A stretch of DNA of 64,000 bases, from positions 125,946,800 to 126,010,799 of the forward strand of contig OY821518.1 of NCBI GenBank assembly GCA_963682025.1, written 5' to 3'. Under the pieces are notes generated by a model. The model was given only the letters and a program-made list of their open reading frames with translations, searched no databases and was not told the DNA's origin. How positions within the stretch are numbered: the stretch's first letter is position 1; every line of letters begins with the position of its first letter. The DNA is from Cordilura impudica. Its lineage: Eukaryota > Arthropoda > Insecta > Diptera > Scathophagidae. Positions 12,242 through 23,560 of the stretch are shown here, one piece after another. Both the position numbers and the translations under genes were made by a program.

Positions 12242-12408
12242 ATACCCTATACCACTATGTGGTTATGGTATAATGACTTTGTGCCGATGTTTGTAACTAC
12301 CAAAAATATTTGACCTAGACCCATCTTTTATTTAAGAGATAGGGTCTATAAACGCATGACATAAGGTATCATATAGTCGGTCTAAATCGACTATAATTTT
12401 TTACTTGC
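12242..12408 (+). mobile_element. Family A repeat, 167-bp internal-deletion derivative
   Basis: Keeps about 90 bp of the 5' end and about 80 bp of the 3' end, including the hairpin and TTACTTGCT. About 600 bp is missing between CATCTTTTATT and AAGAGATAGGG. It lies in the same orientation as the two copies before it. Confidence 0.8.
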
Positions 12409-13400
12409 TTTTATTTGTTTATTCGGTGTAAAAATTATCAAAACTTTCGGCGTTCCGACTCTGGAGGAAGCTACGTATAGCTGCCCAGTAGAAAATATGG
12501 ATTTTCCAAACACTTAACGATTGGCCTTGAATTTAGAATATCATTTGGCAATTTTTTATTTTAGCGATTTTTGATGTGGCGATTTTTGATTTTGACGATT
12601 TTTGAATTTGGCGATTTCACCCTTATTTTCCACGACTACTCGCATTGGCAATTAATATACTTTTCGAGAGTTTCAAGACTGTAGCTTTCATAGTACTTCA
12701 TATTTTTTTGTATCCCGCCCATTTTTTATCTGACTACTCACATTTATATCTGATGGACTCGTACAAAGTGTAAAGGCTTTTTATATTAATACTTCAGTTA
12801 CATTACATATTTACCTTGTATGGGCGGTGCCACGCCCACTGCTCCGATCGCTCCCATTTTTTGTTCAACTAATCACATAAATAACTTATAGACTCATTCA
12901 AAGTCCCAAGGTTCACATTATTACAGTACTGCAGATATATGACATTTAATATTTACTTTGTAACGGGGTGCCAAGCCCATTGATTCGACCCCGCCCAATT
13001 TTTGTCCGACTACTCACATTAATAAGCGATGACCTCAGACAAATTTACAAAGCTGTCTCTGTCATAGTACTCGAGATATATGATATTGACTAATTACTTA
13101 GTATGGGAGATACCACGCCCACTTATTCGATCCCGCCCATTTTCGGCATGGCTACTAATAATGATTTGCAAAGCTCTCCTTGACATAGTGCTTAATATAT
13201 ATGATATTAAAAGTTCACTTTGTATGGGAGGTGCTACCACTAAAAATATCAAACAAATTTATAGCCTATAGTTCCATCCAGATACACGGTAAGACTCTGT
13301 AAAAATTTCAAGAAGATCGGTTTAATGGTTTATCCTCCTATAAGCTACAAACAGCCCTGTGGGCAACAAGATGGTGGAATTGCGTCAATTTATAACAAGT
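12409..13400. repeat. GGGCG-rich tandem repeat region, Helentron-like
   Basis: From about 12700 to 13260 the sequence repeats every ~115-140 bp around a core of the type TGGGNGGTGCCACGCCCACT, then a TCGATCCCGCCCATTTT-like stretch, then ACTACTCACAT. The region ends with AATTTCAAGAAGATCGGTT and CCTCCTATAAG, matching the subterminal part of the Helentron-like repeats at 16.5-18.3 kb. This suggests it is the tandem-repeat section of the same repeat group. The first 290 bp hold nothing recognisable. Confidence 0.6.
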
Positions 13401-14640
13401 TCAATTGTAAATCTCAAACCAACTTTTATTTTAGCACGCAGGGTTGAGAGCGAACCAATTGCGAAATCAATTTTCGCCAAGGCACTTCAATATGCTTGTA
13501 TTCCTGTGCTCAATAAATGAATCTATGTCTTTCGTGTGAAATGAAAATATTATCAATTTAAAAATATCTATTAAAATCAAAAGAAAACATGGCCTTTAAA
13601 CCCATACATACACTTTTTTTATAACAATAATTTTATATAAAATCGAAAATGAAATAAAAAATTAAATTTGATATCTAATCTTTAATAATTATTTAAATTA
13701 GATCCAAAATTATTTTAATTCAACTATAGAGAAGCTCTCTTATGTGTGCAATGAAAATAAATTATTATTAAATAAAATATTCAAAACACATAAACATTTT
13801 ATTTTAACAAATATATTTGAATAGTTTTTAACGTCGTTATCAGGAATTCGAATTTCATAAATAATTGTGTTTGAATTGTACATAAGTAGGTGAAACACAA
13901 CCTTCAATGCCTATTTAGGCATTTTTTAATTTGAGTGCATATTTTCTATTTTACGGGTATACAAGTCGAAGCCATGATCATTACTAATTCCGCTACCCAA
14001 TCCAACTTTAATTTTGAATTAACTGACTCTAAAATAAGCTTAAAAAATTGATTTTTGATGATTACAAATTTTTATATTAAAAGAAGTAAATCTTTTATAG
14101 GAACTAAATCTCCTATCTTAGCATTAGTCCTTTAACTAGCATGTTCAGACGGCAAAATGCACCACTTGATTCGCACTCTGAATCACGATTGCGAATCTTG
14201 GTGTTCAGACGATTGTTCTTATTTCATTTTGACGTTTATATTTTTTGTGCAAATATTTGAAGACATCCATCTACACTTTACGTTTCACTATTTAATTTTT
14301 TTCCATTTTTATTTGAATATATACTTATATGTAAATACATATATACTTTTTATTTGTTAAATGTTTTTATTTACTTTATTGCACACATTCATTTTTTGTT
14401 TGTTTTTGTTTATATATTTCTGACAGCGAGTTCAGATAAACTAGCGATAATTTTTTATCAAAATTGGAGATGACAGTAAATTTTTCGTGGTTCGCAACTA
14501 GATTCAAAATGAACCAAGTTGGTTCGCTCTCAAAATTTTGTACGGCGAATAATGTAGATTTAATCATGATTGGGGCGCGAACCGTGAATGAGAGAGGGAA
14601 CCTTATTATTATTGTCTAAGCACTTCGGACGAGATTGTAA
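13401..14640. other. Non-coding AT-rich stretch
   Basis: No recognisable coding region or repeat. Confidence 0.5.
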
Positions 14641-15420
14641 TTGAATCAAATATTCTGAATACCACCTTTTCCAAAAAGTTTGTGTCGTTTCTTCGATAGC
14701 ATTCCAGCATGTTAGGTGATTGTTTTTTTTCAGACAGTAGGTTCCCCTATTAAAAACTGAGCTGGTGTCAGTGCATCATTGTCTGTAGGATCAGTTGAAA
14801 GAGGGCATAGAGGACGCGACTTGAGGCATCCTTTAATTTGGATAGTTCTTCGTAACACAATACACGATCTGTCATTACAAGCTTTAAATTATATATGACT
14901 GACCGACCTCCCAAAACCCGCCAAAATGTGGGGAGGTGGTAGTTAGTTAGTTCCAGAGCTTGATAAGCTATCACACAGATCTGCTGGTACAACTTTTAAT
15001 CCTTCTCAGCACTCATAAAGTTGGTGCCGCAATCTGAGTAAATATTCGTGCATACTTCTCTTCGAGAAATGAATCGACGAAAAGCAGCGAGAAAAGCGTT
15101 GGTAGTTGAATCCGATACATCTTCCAAGTGTATAGCTTTAGGAGTCATGCATATAAAAACACAAATATATCTTTTCAATAAAACTATGGACTGTAAAGTT
15201 GAATTTTTCAAGAATATTGATCCGGCAAAATCCACACCACTAAGTTTGAATGATATGGTTAAATTTATACGGACGGAAGATAGATTCCCCAATATTTGCT
15301 GGGAAGTTTTGACATTATATCTGAAACAGCGGATACAAATACTTAATATTCTTTTAGCTCTTTAATTACCTGAAATGATCTAAAATTTACTATCCACGTT
15401 GGACATAGGTAACGTCAAGT
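14640..15420 (-). pseudogene. BEL/Pao retrotransposon integrase fragment
   Basis: On the minus strand, 15292-14996 encodes an integrase core piece: GVDFAGSIFL, ICVFICMTPKAIHLE, AFLAAFRRFISRR and IYSDCGTNF in order. This is the usual order of the BEL/Pao integrase catalytic core; the Asp residues of VDFAG and IYSDCGTNF are visible and the expected Asn of DNGTNF is Cys. Downstream, 14992-14768 continues in another frame with FWRVLGG and NLKLVMTDRV, the decayed third part. No RT or LTR is adjacent. It would catalyse cDNA insertion if intact, but this copy is dead. Confidence 0.75.
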
Positions 15421-16454
15421 CTCCATGTAGGGATTTTTAGTGAGAGTCAAGAATTTAAGATTAGGTAAAGGATTGTTTTTGCTTAGTAGAATAGGATGTT
15501 TTTACCGAATGTTCCACCAACATGTAAAATTCCAATATCGCCTATAAAAGGCATAAGCCCCAAAATATGTTTGTTTTTTATAAGAATGTTCGATTTTATA
15601 TATTTTAATTCATTTTGAAAATCGACTGACTCAGTAATTTTGATCAGTGTAAAGTGTTTTGTATTTGTACAGTACTTAGTGTGAAAGTCTCTCTGAGTTC
15701 CTTACTGTGTTGCTGGAAAATCTAAAACAAAGAGTAACATTCCTAAGTAGTTTGAATAACGATGAATATTTGTACAAAATATCTGAATATGCTGATTCAT
15801 AGCAAACCTTGGTTACAATTTTAGTTTTACGTTCTTTCAAGGGGCGCCGTTTTTAAATTGGATAGTTTTTTTATTGGTCAGGATAAAGATAATTCTTTCA
15901 AAAAATTTTAAAAGTTTTTCTGGGAAAATGTCTCTTGAAGCTCATTCCGCCGCACAGTGGACCATTTGACGAGAAGGCGGTCAAAAATCTATAACTTTTG
16001 ATTGGATGGGAATTTTGATATGCGTTTTTTTTTTTGTTTGGTAGGTGAGACTTTAGCCTTTAAGTTTTGCTGTAAAACGTAATTCTCGACCGAAAATAAA
16101 TAGTGAAGTGTTAAAAGGTAAAAAAAAGTTTTTTTTTTTAAATATAATGTCGTCTTTTTTCAGTTAATTTTACAACTAATACTTTTTAACAATTTTTTAA
16201 GTTAATTGTTTCAGAAAATGCCAAACTTTGGCCCCCGTAAACTTTTTTGTCCTAATGTCCACAGGGGCCAAAGGTTATTTTTTTTTTTTTGAAAGATCCC
16301 GAGTTAAAATATAATTTATTAAGCAGCGAACGTAAAAGTTACCTTATATTGGTTCAAGATAGAGAAGTTTCAATGGAAAACTCGTATGTTTTTGCTTTAG
16401 TTAATTTTTTTTTTATTGTCTTTTTAAATATTTCTATATCAATTTTTATGGTAA
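15421..16454. other. Non-coding stretch with homopolymer runs
   Basis: Runs of T/A and one GGGGCC-containing segment; no recognisable gene. Confidence 0.5.
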
Positions 16455-17690
16455 ACTAGCTGGACCCGGCAAACGTTGTTTTGCCCTCAATGAATTTTTA
16501 TTTTAGTTAGAATCTGTATATACCTATATAAAATGTGTGACGAAGATCTCCAGATAATAAAATGAGAGCTTCACCAAAAAATCTTTCATTGCCTTTCAAA
16601 TCTTTTATCAAATCAAATCACAATGTTTGTGAGCCATGGTACATTCATCCCAAATAAAAATACTGCATTTTTGCAGAACTTTTGCCATACCGGAATGTTT
16701 TTTGATATTACAGACGGCATTCTCATTTTTTTGTACGTTTAACGGTGATTTGAGTGCTGAATGAGCTGTGCGGCCACCATGCAATAATGTAGCGGCTTTT
16801 TCCTTCTTTTTCGTTAGAATATTTATATATAAAAACGTTTGTGAGTTTATTTATTAAAATTTATATAAATTTGACAACTCATTATTTTTCGAACGACAGC
16901 GCCATCTTCCGGGTCCAATAAAAAAATGTTTCTAACATACATATATGTACATTCTTAGTTTCATTAAAATCACACCATAAATAAGAATATTCGAAATAAC
17001 TTTACCCAGCGCCACCTATCGGGTCCATTTATACATACAAAAATTTCTTATGACGAAACATACGTTCATTCTGAATTGCAGTCAAATCGCGCTGAAAGTA
17101 AAAATTTTTGTTTTTAACTTGACCCCAACGCCAGCTAGAGGGTTAAAACTAAAAAAAAAAACACAGAAGAGCTCGAACCGAACCTATGCTGGAAATCCTA
17201 CCTCGACAGCTCTTATGGTTCCGGAGATCATTCGTTACAATCGAATGCATCAACGTTTTTATATACACGCCACGCCCCTTTGCCCACTAACAACTTTATA
17301 TAGCTAAGGTCTTATTATTTCGCAAAAATATCCTTTTGTGAAAATTTCATGACGATCCTTCCAGTAGTTTAGAAGATATTACGATTTTTTATTTTTCTAA
17401 AAAGGGGCGTGCTCCCGCCCACTTTTCTTCTTGTATGTATTTCTATTCATGCTAATACCATATGTACCAAATATGACTGCTGTAGGTAAAAAAATTCCCG
17501 TGATATGACTTTTTCAAATTTTTGGTTATATGGGCGTGGCACCGCCCCTTTGTCCAATCAAAAATTTATATAGCGTATTATTCCTTCCAGAGTCACAGTA
17601 ACACGCTCTGAAAATTTCAGGAAGATCGGTTCTTTGGTTTGGCCTCCTATAAAGCACAAACAAACACACATTCATTTTTATATATATAGA
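16455..17690 (-). mobile_element. Helentron-like repeat (minus strand)
   Basis: Read on the minus strand, the 5' end is TCTATATATATAAAAATGAATG at 17690. The 3' end has a hairpin made by GGCAAAACAACGTTTGCC, then CCGGGTCCAGCTAGT at 16455. The interior has GGGCGTGGCACCGCCC-type palindromes and AATTTCAGGAAGATCGG. The same ends bound the helicase-bearing Helentron at 54404-56825, so this is probably a non-autonomous relative. No coding capacity is seen. Confidence 0.7.
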
Positions 17691-18324
17691 TAGATTGAAA
17701 GCAGATTAATTATGATTTAAGATAAAATGGGGCGAAAAAGGGGGACTTGGTAATAAAAAATGTATGGCTACCTTACCTGTAGATAAAAAGTGTATAAAAC
17801 TTTAGATAAATACATATTACAAAAAAATTATTTTGTATAGCAAACATTGTTAGTGGTATAAGTAAAAAAAGGGGGCGGTGAAATGGGCGTGGTTCATAGT
17901 TATATGGCGACGTTAACAGTATTAAGAGCAATATACTACCAAATAAAAAAATCCGTTGGAAGGAACAAATTTGTACAGAGAAAAAAAAGTTTAAAACTTT
18001 CAAACAAAATTTGGCGTGAAAAGGGGCGTGAAAGGGGGCGTGGCGTAAGAAATGTTTATTTCTACCTCGCCTGGAGTATAATGTGTATACAATTTGAAGT
18101 AAATCTGTTAAAAACTATATGGGAGCAATTACATAATTTTAAAAAAGTGGGCGTAAAAGTGGGCGTGGTCAAAAAAAAAGTACCCTATTAATCATGCCAG
18201 AGTCCCAGTTAAATGCTGTGAAAATTTCAGGAAGATCGGTCCAGAGGTTTGGTCTCCTATAAGGTACACACAAACAAACAAACAAACAAAAAAACAAACA
18301 CACATTCAATTTTATATATATAGA
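17691..18324 (-). mobile_element. Second Helentron-like 5' segment, tandem with the previous one
   Basis: Repeats the 5' ~140 bp of the adjacent element: the TCTATATATATAAAA terminus at 18324, a CAAA tract, CCTATAAGG and TTTCAGGAAGATCGGT. It also has further GGGCGTG units. It lacks a CTAGT 3' end of its own, so two copies appear fused head to tail. Confidence 0.6.
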
Positions 18325-18550
18325 TTTATGAAATATAACAATTTTTATTGTAAATTTACAAAATATATAAATTTTTAAATCAAGAAAATTTTTTAACTAT
18401 ATAAAAAAATTGTAACTTATTGTTAGTGTAATGAAAAAGTACTTTAAATCAACCAATTTTTGTAAAAATTTCCTCTAAATAGCCTTGATTTTCATCTTCT
18501 AGAAGTTGTTTAGCTTCTTCGTCTAATTCAATAGAGGTAGTTTTGCATTT

Positions 18551-19320
18551 TTAACGAATGTTGGACATATATGGATCTGAAGTGCACAACAAGATAGTGA
18601 TAAGGTCTTCATTAGTACAACATCTGGACATTTTCCTTTTGTTGTGCTCGCGAAGGAATCTGTAGTCTTTGTTCCTTTTTTCTTGCGCTTCTTCAGATAG
18701 ATCTCCTATTGGTAGCATATTGTTTTGAATTATTTGTTCCCCATGGTAAAAAATTTTATGAACTGTGGATGGCATATAGGTGCAAGAGTATTTTTCATTA
18801 TAAGGTATAGCTGTTTTATTGGCGTACTCTCCAAATTTTTTTGCATTTATCTTTCTGCTGCATGCTAGAACTTGTAATATGATTTTGAATCGTCTTATTA
18901 ATTCATGATCTACACCTGTGATAGATGCTGCAGTTTCCGGATCGGAAAAAAATCTCCTTGCAGTATTTCCATCATTTGTGTTCCCTTCCCCTTCTTTTGG
19001 TTGGTCGATTACGAGGCCTAGCTGTAGATATTTTTGTTGAATTTGTTGTTTTTTTGCTTTTTTTTTTCTTCTTCATTTTCTTTGTTTTTTCTCACTGTTT
19101 CGCCTAACGGACCAAATTTCAAATCAGAACCCAATTTAAGAATATGCTCCATGAAACGTTTTCTAGCATGAAGAGGGGACATTTCAAATTCGTAGGCTTC
19201 CTTAAAATTATCGTCTTCTGGTGGGGGTTGGCTTAATTGACTTGATGTCTTTTGGCATATAATGCAGCTTGACGTTGACTTTGTTCCAGTTAAAGCTTGT
19301 ACAACTTTTCCATCAATCAT
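18551..19320 (-). pseudogene. Transib/RAG1-like transposase fragment, divergent lineage
   Basis: Minus-strand frames, in order: IDGKVVQALTG with CIIC (around 19310-19250), GLVIDQPKEG and DGNTARRFF (near 19015-18940), then MPSTVHKIFYHGEQI, LPIGDLSEEAQEKRNKDY and TNEDLITILLCTSDP down to a stop at 18551. These correspond one for one to the 30.6-32 kb Transib transposase (IDGKVCNA, GLMVDQPKPG, PIGQLSEEAQEARNKDF). They are clearly diverged, so this is a different lineage, not a copy. The second catalytic Asp (IDGK) and the C-terminal Glu region (LSEE) are present. The N-terminal part with the first Asp is absent, and a frameshift near 19018 breaks the frame. No ends were found. Confidence 0.72.
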
Positions 19321-19405
19321 TGTGAGAAATCATTGTGAATAATAATTGTGGAAACATTATTATAAATACTCTTTCTTGCAATTATGTAAAATAAAAATTT
19401 TTGTG

Positions 19406-19661
19406 TTTTATTACCACTTTTAGAAGCATAAAAAACCCACACCCTAACCCCTTTTAAAAGGTGACGCATACCTGCTCATATCTTAAAGGGCTATGTCGCA
19501 ATAGTTTTTTTTTACCATTTACAAATTTTTATCTTTTATTACCACTTTTAGAAGCATAAAAAACCCACACCCTAACCCCTTTTAAAAGGTGAAGCATACC
19601 TGCTCATATCTTAAAGGGCTATGTCGCAATAGTTTTTTTTTTTACCATTTACCTGTTATTT
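19406..19661 (+). repeat. 128-bp tandem duplication
   Basis: Two nearly identical 128-bp units, each with TTTTATTACCACTTTTAGAA and CCTAACCCCTTTTAAAAGG. They differ by about one substitution plus T-tract length, so the duplication is recent. It lies just upstream of the Transib-like fragment. Confidence 0.9.
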
Positions 19662-20954
19662 AAATTGTTTCCCATTTTGTCAGGTATTTAAACTATATAA
19701 CTCTAATTCAGACTATTAATGTTTTTGAAAGATACCTATGTAAATGTACCTGTAACAATTAAGCGCATTATATTTCAACCCTTTTTTATAGGTATATAAC
19801 AACTCCTGCCAACTCTACCGACACGCAAAAAATACACCGCGGTGCACCGGTACGACCAACTTTTGTATTGATAACACTCAGACGGACGGACGGACGGACA
19901 TCGTTTAATCGACTAAGAAAGTGTTTTTGAGTCGATCCGTATAATAAAAGATCATCACCTCAAACTTAATATATCCTAACCACATAGTGGACAACTTTTG
20001 TATTCATAAATTTTGCAGAAAATATCTAAAAAATTGTTCTGGTGCACACGGGCGGAAACTGGCGGGTGTATAATGGGGTATAGGAGTATATGGGAGGGTT
20101 CGGACTATAGAAGAGTGCAATATTTTTTCTGACTGCTTTTGACTGGCAGGAGTTATGCTCTATTAAGTAGGAGATTTTCGGAAAATTTTTTAAATTTCGG
20201 AATGACTCAGTGATTTTAAATTTTTAACATTAATTGTATGGAAGCTACAAAATTATACAAAATCTATTTCACTTCAAAATCTTTTAAATCAAAAAAGTTA
20301 CAGTCATTCAAAAATAAAAATTTACAAAGAAATTTTTAATTTTTAGCAAAATACTGAGAAAGCCCATTTTGGAAGACCCTGTTCGCTGTGATATAGTTGA
20401 GATAGAGTCGCAATTTTTTGGCCCCCGAGGTTTACTAGTATTTACTTTCAAATGAATAACATAACTTTAAAATCGGTAACAAAAAAAAAAAAAAAACGAT
20501 TTTTGGCTGCCTTCTCAAAATATGTGCGCCGCATATAAAGCCGATGGTATATATCTCCATTGTAGGGCATTTCTATGTCCTTGTAAGTCTGCTACTCGAT
20601 TGATACTCTAATTAGATGGATGCTCTTATATCCAGTCTTTATCGAAATATCAGTCAACGTAGTTGGTTAATTATTTTGACCTTGAAATAGTAACTGTATT
20701 TACTGGTGAAACTTTGGCTTGTAAAATATGCACATAGACGTTATGTGAATCACATCCTTGCGTATATTATTGCAGCATATGCATTATTCGATACATCACA
20801 AAAGATTGAGATTTATAGCGCAAGCCAATCCAATCGGATTCGAATAAAATTATACGTTTTGTCAATTGAATTTACTTTAAATGAAAAATGATCTGAAGTA
20901 GGTGTTCCTAACGTTTTTACCACATTATAATTATCAAAATTAAATTAATTTTCC
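19662..20954. other. Non-coding stretch with a family A fragment
   Basis: Apart from the family A fragment at 19868-19991, no recognisable gene or repeat. Confidence 0.5.
19868..19991 (-). mobile_element. Family A 5'-end fragment
   Basis: Matches the family A microsatellite (ACGG repeats), the ATCGACT...GAGTCGAT pair and the 5' CCACATAGTGG motif. A similar ~18-bp sequence (CAACTTTTGTATTGATAA-like) lies on each side. Confidence 0.6.
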
Positions 20955-23560
20955 CTACATTTTTCAGGTATCTTAAGTAGGAGTTCTGGAAAATTTGTAA
21001 TCCATTTGCTTAAATTAAAACCTACATTCCTAAGAAGAGTACATAAATTATTTTGAAAAGAAATAGCTGCATAGTATGGGTGAGAACCAGATGTAATGTC
21101 ATCAATTTACGAATTTGTAATAAGAATTTTATATTCTTCTGGATAGTAGTTACCATAATCATGGGAAAGTTTGTGTAAAACGCAAATTTATAAATACAAA
21201 GCTGGTGTTGTTTGAAATTGAAATTGAAATTTTCTCAGTTTGGCCATAATATTTGCTGATAATATTTTCCATATCAGCGCAAAAATCTATTTTGTATCGT
21301 CTTCATCTTTTTATTATTTGCGGTAGATCGTTTTATATTACGGGCCCGGCGCAGAGTTCCTGATTTCAATGACTAGTTATTGCCATCAAAAACAACACAC
21401 AGTTTAATTGTTTACTGTTTTCCTTCAATACTCCATGGTGGGGTAAAAAATACGTATTTTTGTTTACATCTGCCTATTTTAGACATATGACCGAGAGATT
21501 CGACCTCTTGCATAAAAATTCTATACATTACACAAAAGAGCGGTTGATAACTGAAACGTGTCGCCAATTGTATTAACCTCTAAAATGCATTAATATAATT
21601 ATTATATATGTTAAGATTTAAACCACTATTGATAAGAGCCCTAAATGATAAATTTACTAAGTATTTATTGTCCAGTAGTTGCACGTTTGTTTGTATTCAC
21701 AAAGTATTGTTCACATAAAGATTCCTCACCTTAACTTCCTCTTGTTTCCAGAATAGTTTTAAATTATTTTCAAAGTTAACCATATGAACAGAAATATTTT
21801 TGTGGGTCCAGAAAATACCCAACCGAAAAATGTTTCTTGAATAAAGAGATTATTAAATTGAAATTAGATACCATGTATGACAATAGAACTGAGAATATCT
21901 GAACCAAGAATGATATAAATTTGCTCAGTAGGATCAAAATTTGGATGAGCTAATGATTCTCTTATATAATCTGGTAATGGGCATTTGCTTAACGATGTCA
22001 AGGGTGTTTTTTTTTAGTCTCGGATGGAATAATGCTGTACATAAAATTACAGTTTCGTGCTTTATTGACCAAAGATCAAGTACTACCCAGGATTTAAAAT
22101 TGCCAATTTTAGACTTACCTACACCTAACACTGTACAATTAGAGTTATTTCTCTTAAGACGTAAAATTTGTACTGCCCTTTCATTACCAATGTACCTTGG
22201 AATCCTGAATCCAACAGCGCCTTAAAAGAAAACTTGTCATTTTCGCTATTAATTATCAATTGTATAGTTGAAAGAATCATGTTACTAAATAAATGTACAT
22301 TATTAGAAGAAACTTACATATCAGAGCTGGATGCAGAAGTAACGTTTCTATTTTTTTATAATTAGCTTAAGATGAAGATGGAGCTCTATTGCCAATACAA
22401 GAGTCATCAATTTGTAAGTGAGCACAACGCATATTGCCTTTGTGAAACCTGATTTGTATGAAAAATATATTTTCTAGACATAAAGTTATAAGATTTATTG
22501 AAACGATTAAATTTACTTGGAGAAGGTAAATCTTCCATTAAAGATTTGAATGTTATAAAAGTTCTCTCAAGGAAATTAAACATTTCCACGAGTGTTGTGA
22601 CATCAGTTGAAGATTTAAGAGAATGTTCCCAATCTTTAAGTGTTTTTAATTTAAACTTTTATCCAATAATATGGATCAAAAGAGGATCCCATGTGGAAGT
22701 ATCAATCCCTATGTTTTTAAGTGAAGTAACGCACTCTTGTATTGTATCAAGAAATATCTTTATCATTAGAAAAGAACCATCCGATTTCGAGATGTTAAAA
22801 AGCTTCTTCGCCAACGAATCCACATTCATACGCTTAATCATTATATTCTTCCGTAGCCGAAATGGTTTTACTAAGGCTGGTAGCTTCGCCCGAAAGTGTA
22901 GCTTTTAAGTAATATAATTTTTGAATTGCAGAAGGCAATGGATTGAAATGGATAAGAGAAAAGTAAATGTAAAATTAATGTAATCCATTCCATATAATCA
23001 CCTGGGAATTTAGGATATGAAATTTTGGGTAACTTTGCATCTATGTTCGCAGAAATATCTGGTAGTGCAAATGTACTTTTTTTTTTTTTTAATTAATCAA
23101 CACTCAGGGGATGCCCCCTACGGATGCAGTGCATTGTGTTGATCTCAGGAAAATAGGTTTAAGGAGGAAAGTGTGTTCATTTTTTTTTTTTTTTTTTTTG
23201 TGCAGCGACAGACCAAAGCCTCTGGTGGGAATCGAACCCACGACCCCTCGCATGATAGGCGAGCACGCTACCTATTCACCTACCGGGGCGCTTAAATTTA
23301 GGACTGCATCAAGTATTATGCGTTTACAACAAAGAAAGAAATCTGAAAATGTATGGAATGTACGATGTATGCATGTATGGAACACCTTGATTATTCAAGG
23401 AAGTGTCGTGGATAATTTTATAAATTTTCTCATGATTTTCTTTAAACTGAAAGTTAAGATTCTCAATTTTTTGTCAAATTTTATTAAGATAGCCGTGTAT
23501 TTTACGCGAACTGTCCTAAGGCATATATTGCATGTGCAACTTGGTAAGATTATTTAGATT
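20955..23560 (-). pseudogene. BEL/Pao retrotransposon gag-protease-RT, decayed
   Basis: Minus-strand frames read in BEL/Pao order. Near 23070-22900: KLPKISYPKFPGDYMEW and YYLKATLSGEA (gag, DUF1759 type). 22841-22660: WDPLLIHII. 22640-22410: LKDWEHSLK and FITFKSLMEDL. Protease-like part 22131-21780: LGVGKSKIG, FDPTEQIYIILGSDIL and TFFGWVFSGP. RT start near 21460-21390: CVVFDGN. RT end near 21030-20960: GFNLSKWITNFPELL. Many stops and frameshifts make it non-functional. A tRNA-derived SINE splits the gag part. No LTRs were identified. It is distinct from the integrase fragment at 14.6 kb, although both could come from one family. Confidence 0.75.
23078..23291 (-). mobile_element. tRNA-derived SINE inserted in the BEL/Pao gag
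   Basis: On the minus strand a tRNA-like head at 23291-23215 has an anticodon-type stem CTCGC/GCGAG and a T-arm with GGGTTCGATTCCC (B box). A T-rich or A-rich linker and a body ending in an A-tract at 23078 follow. The gag frame of the host element resumes on both sides. The head cannot close a tRNA acceptor stem, so it is a SINE and not a tRNA gene. Confidence 0.7.

Noticed and set aside
23205..23291. A functional tRNA gene on the minus strand
   Set aside because: The anticodon and T arms look tRNA-like, but the 5' GCGCCCC has no complementary 3' acceptor strand, and the sequence continues into an A-tailed SINE body.
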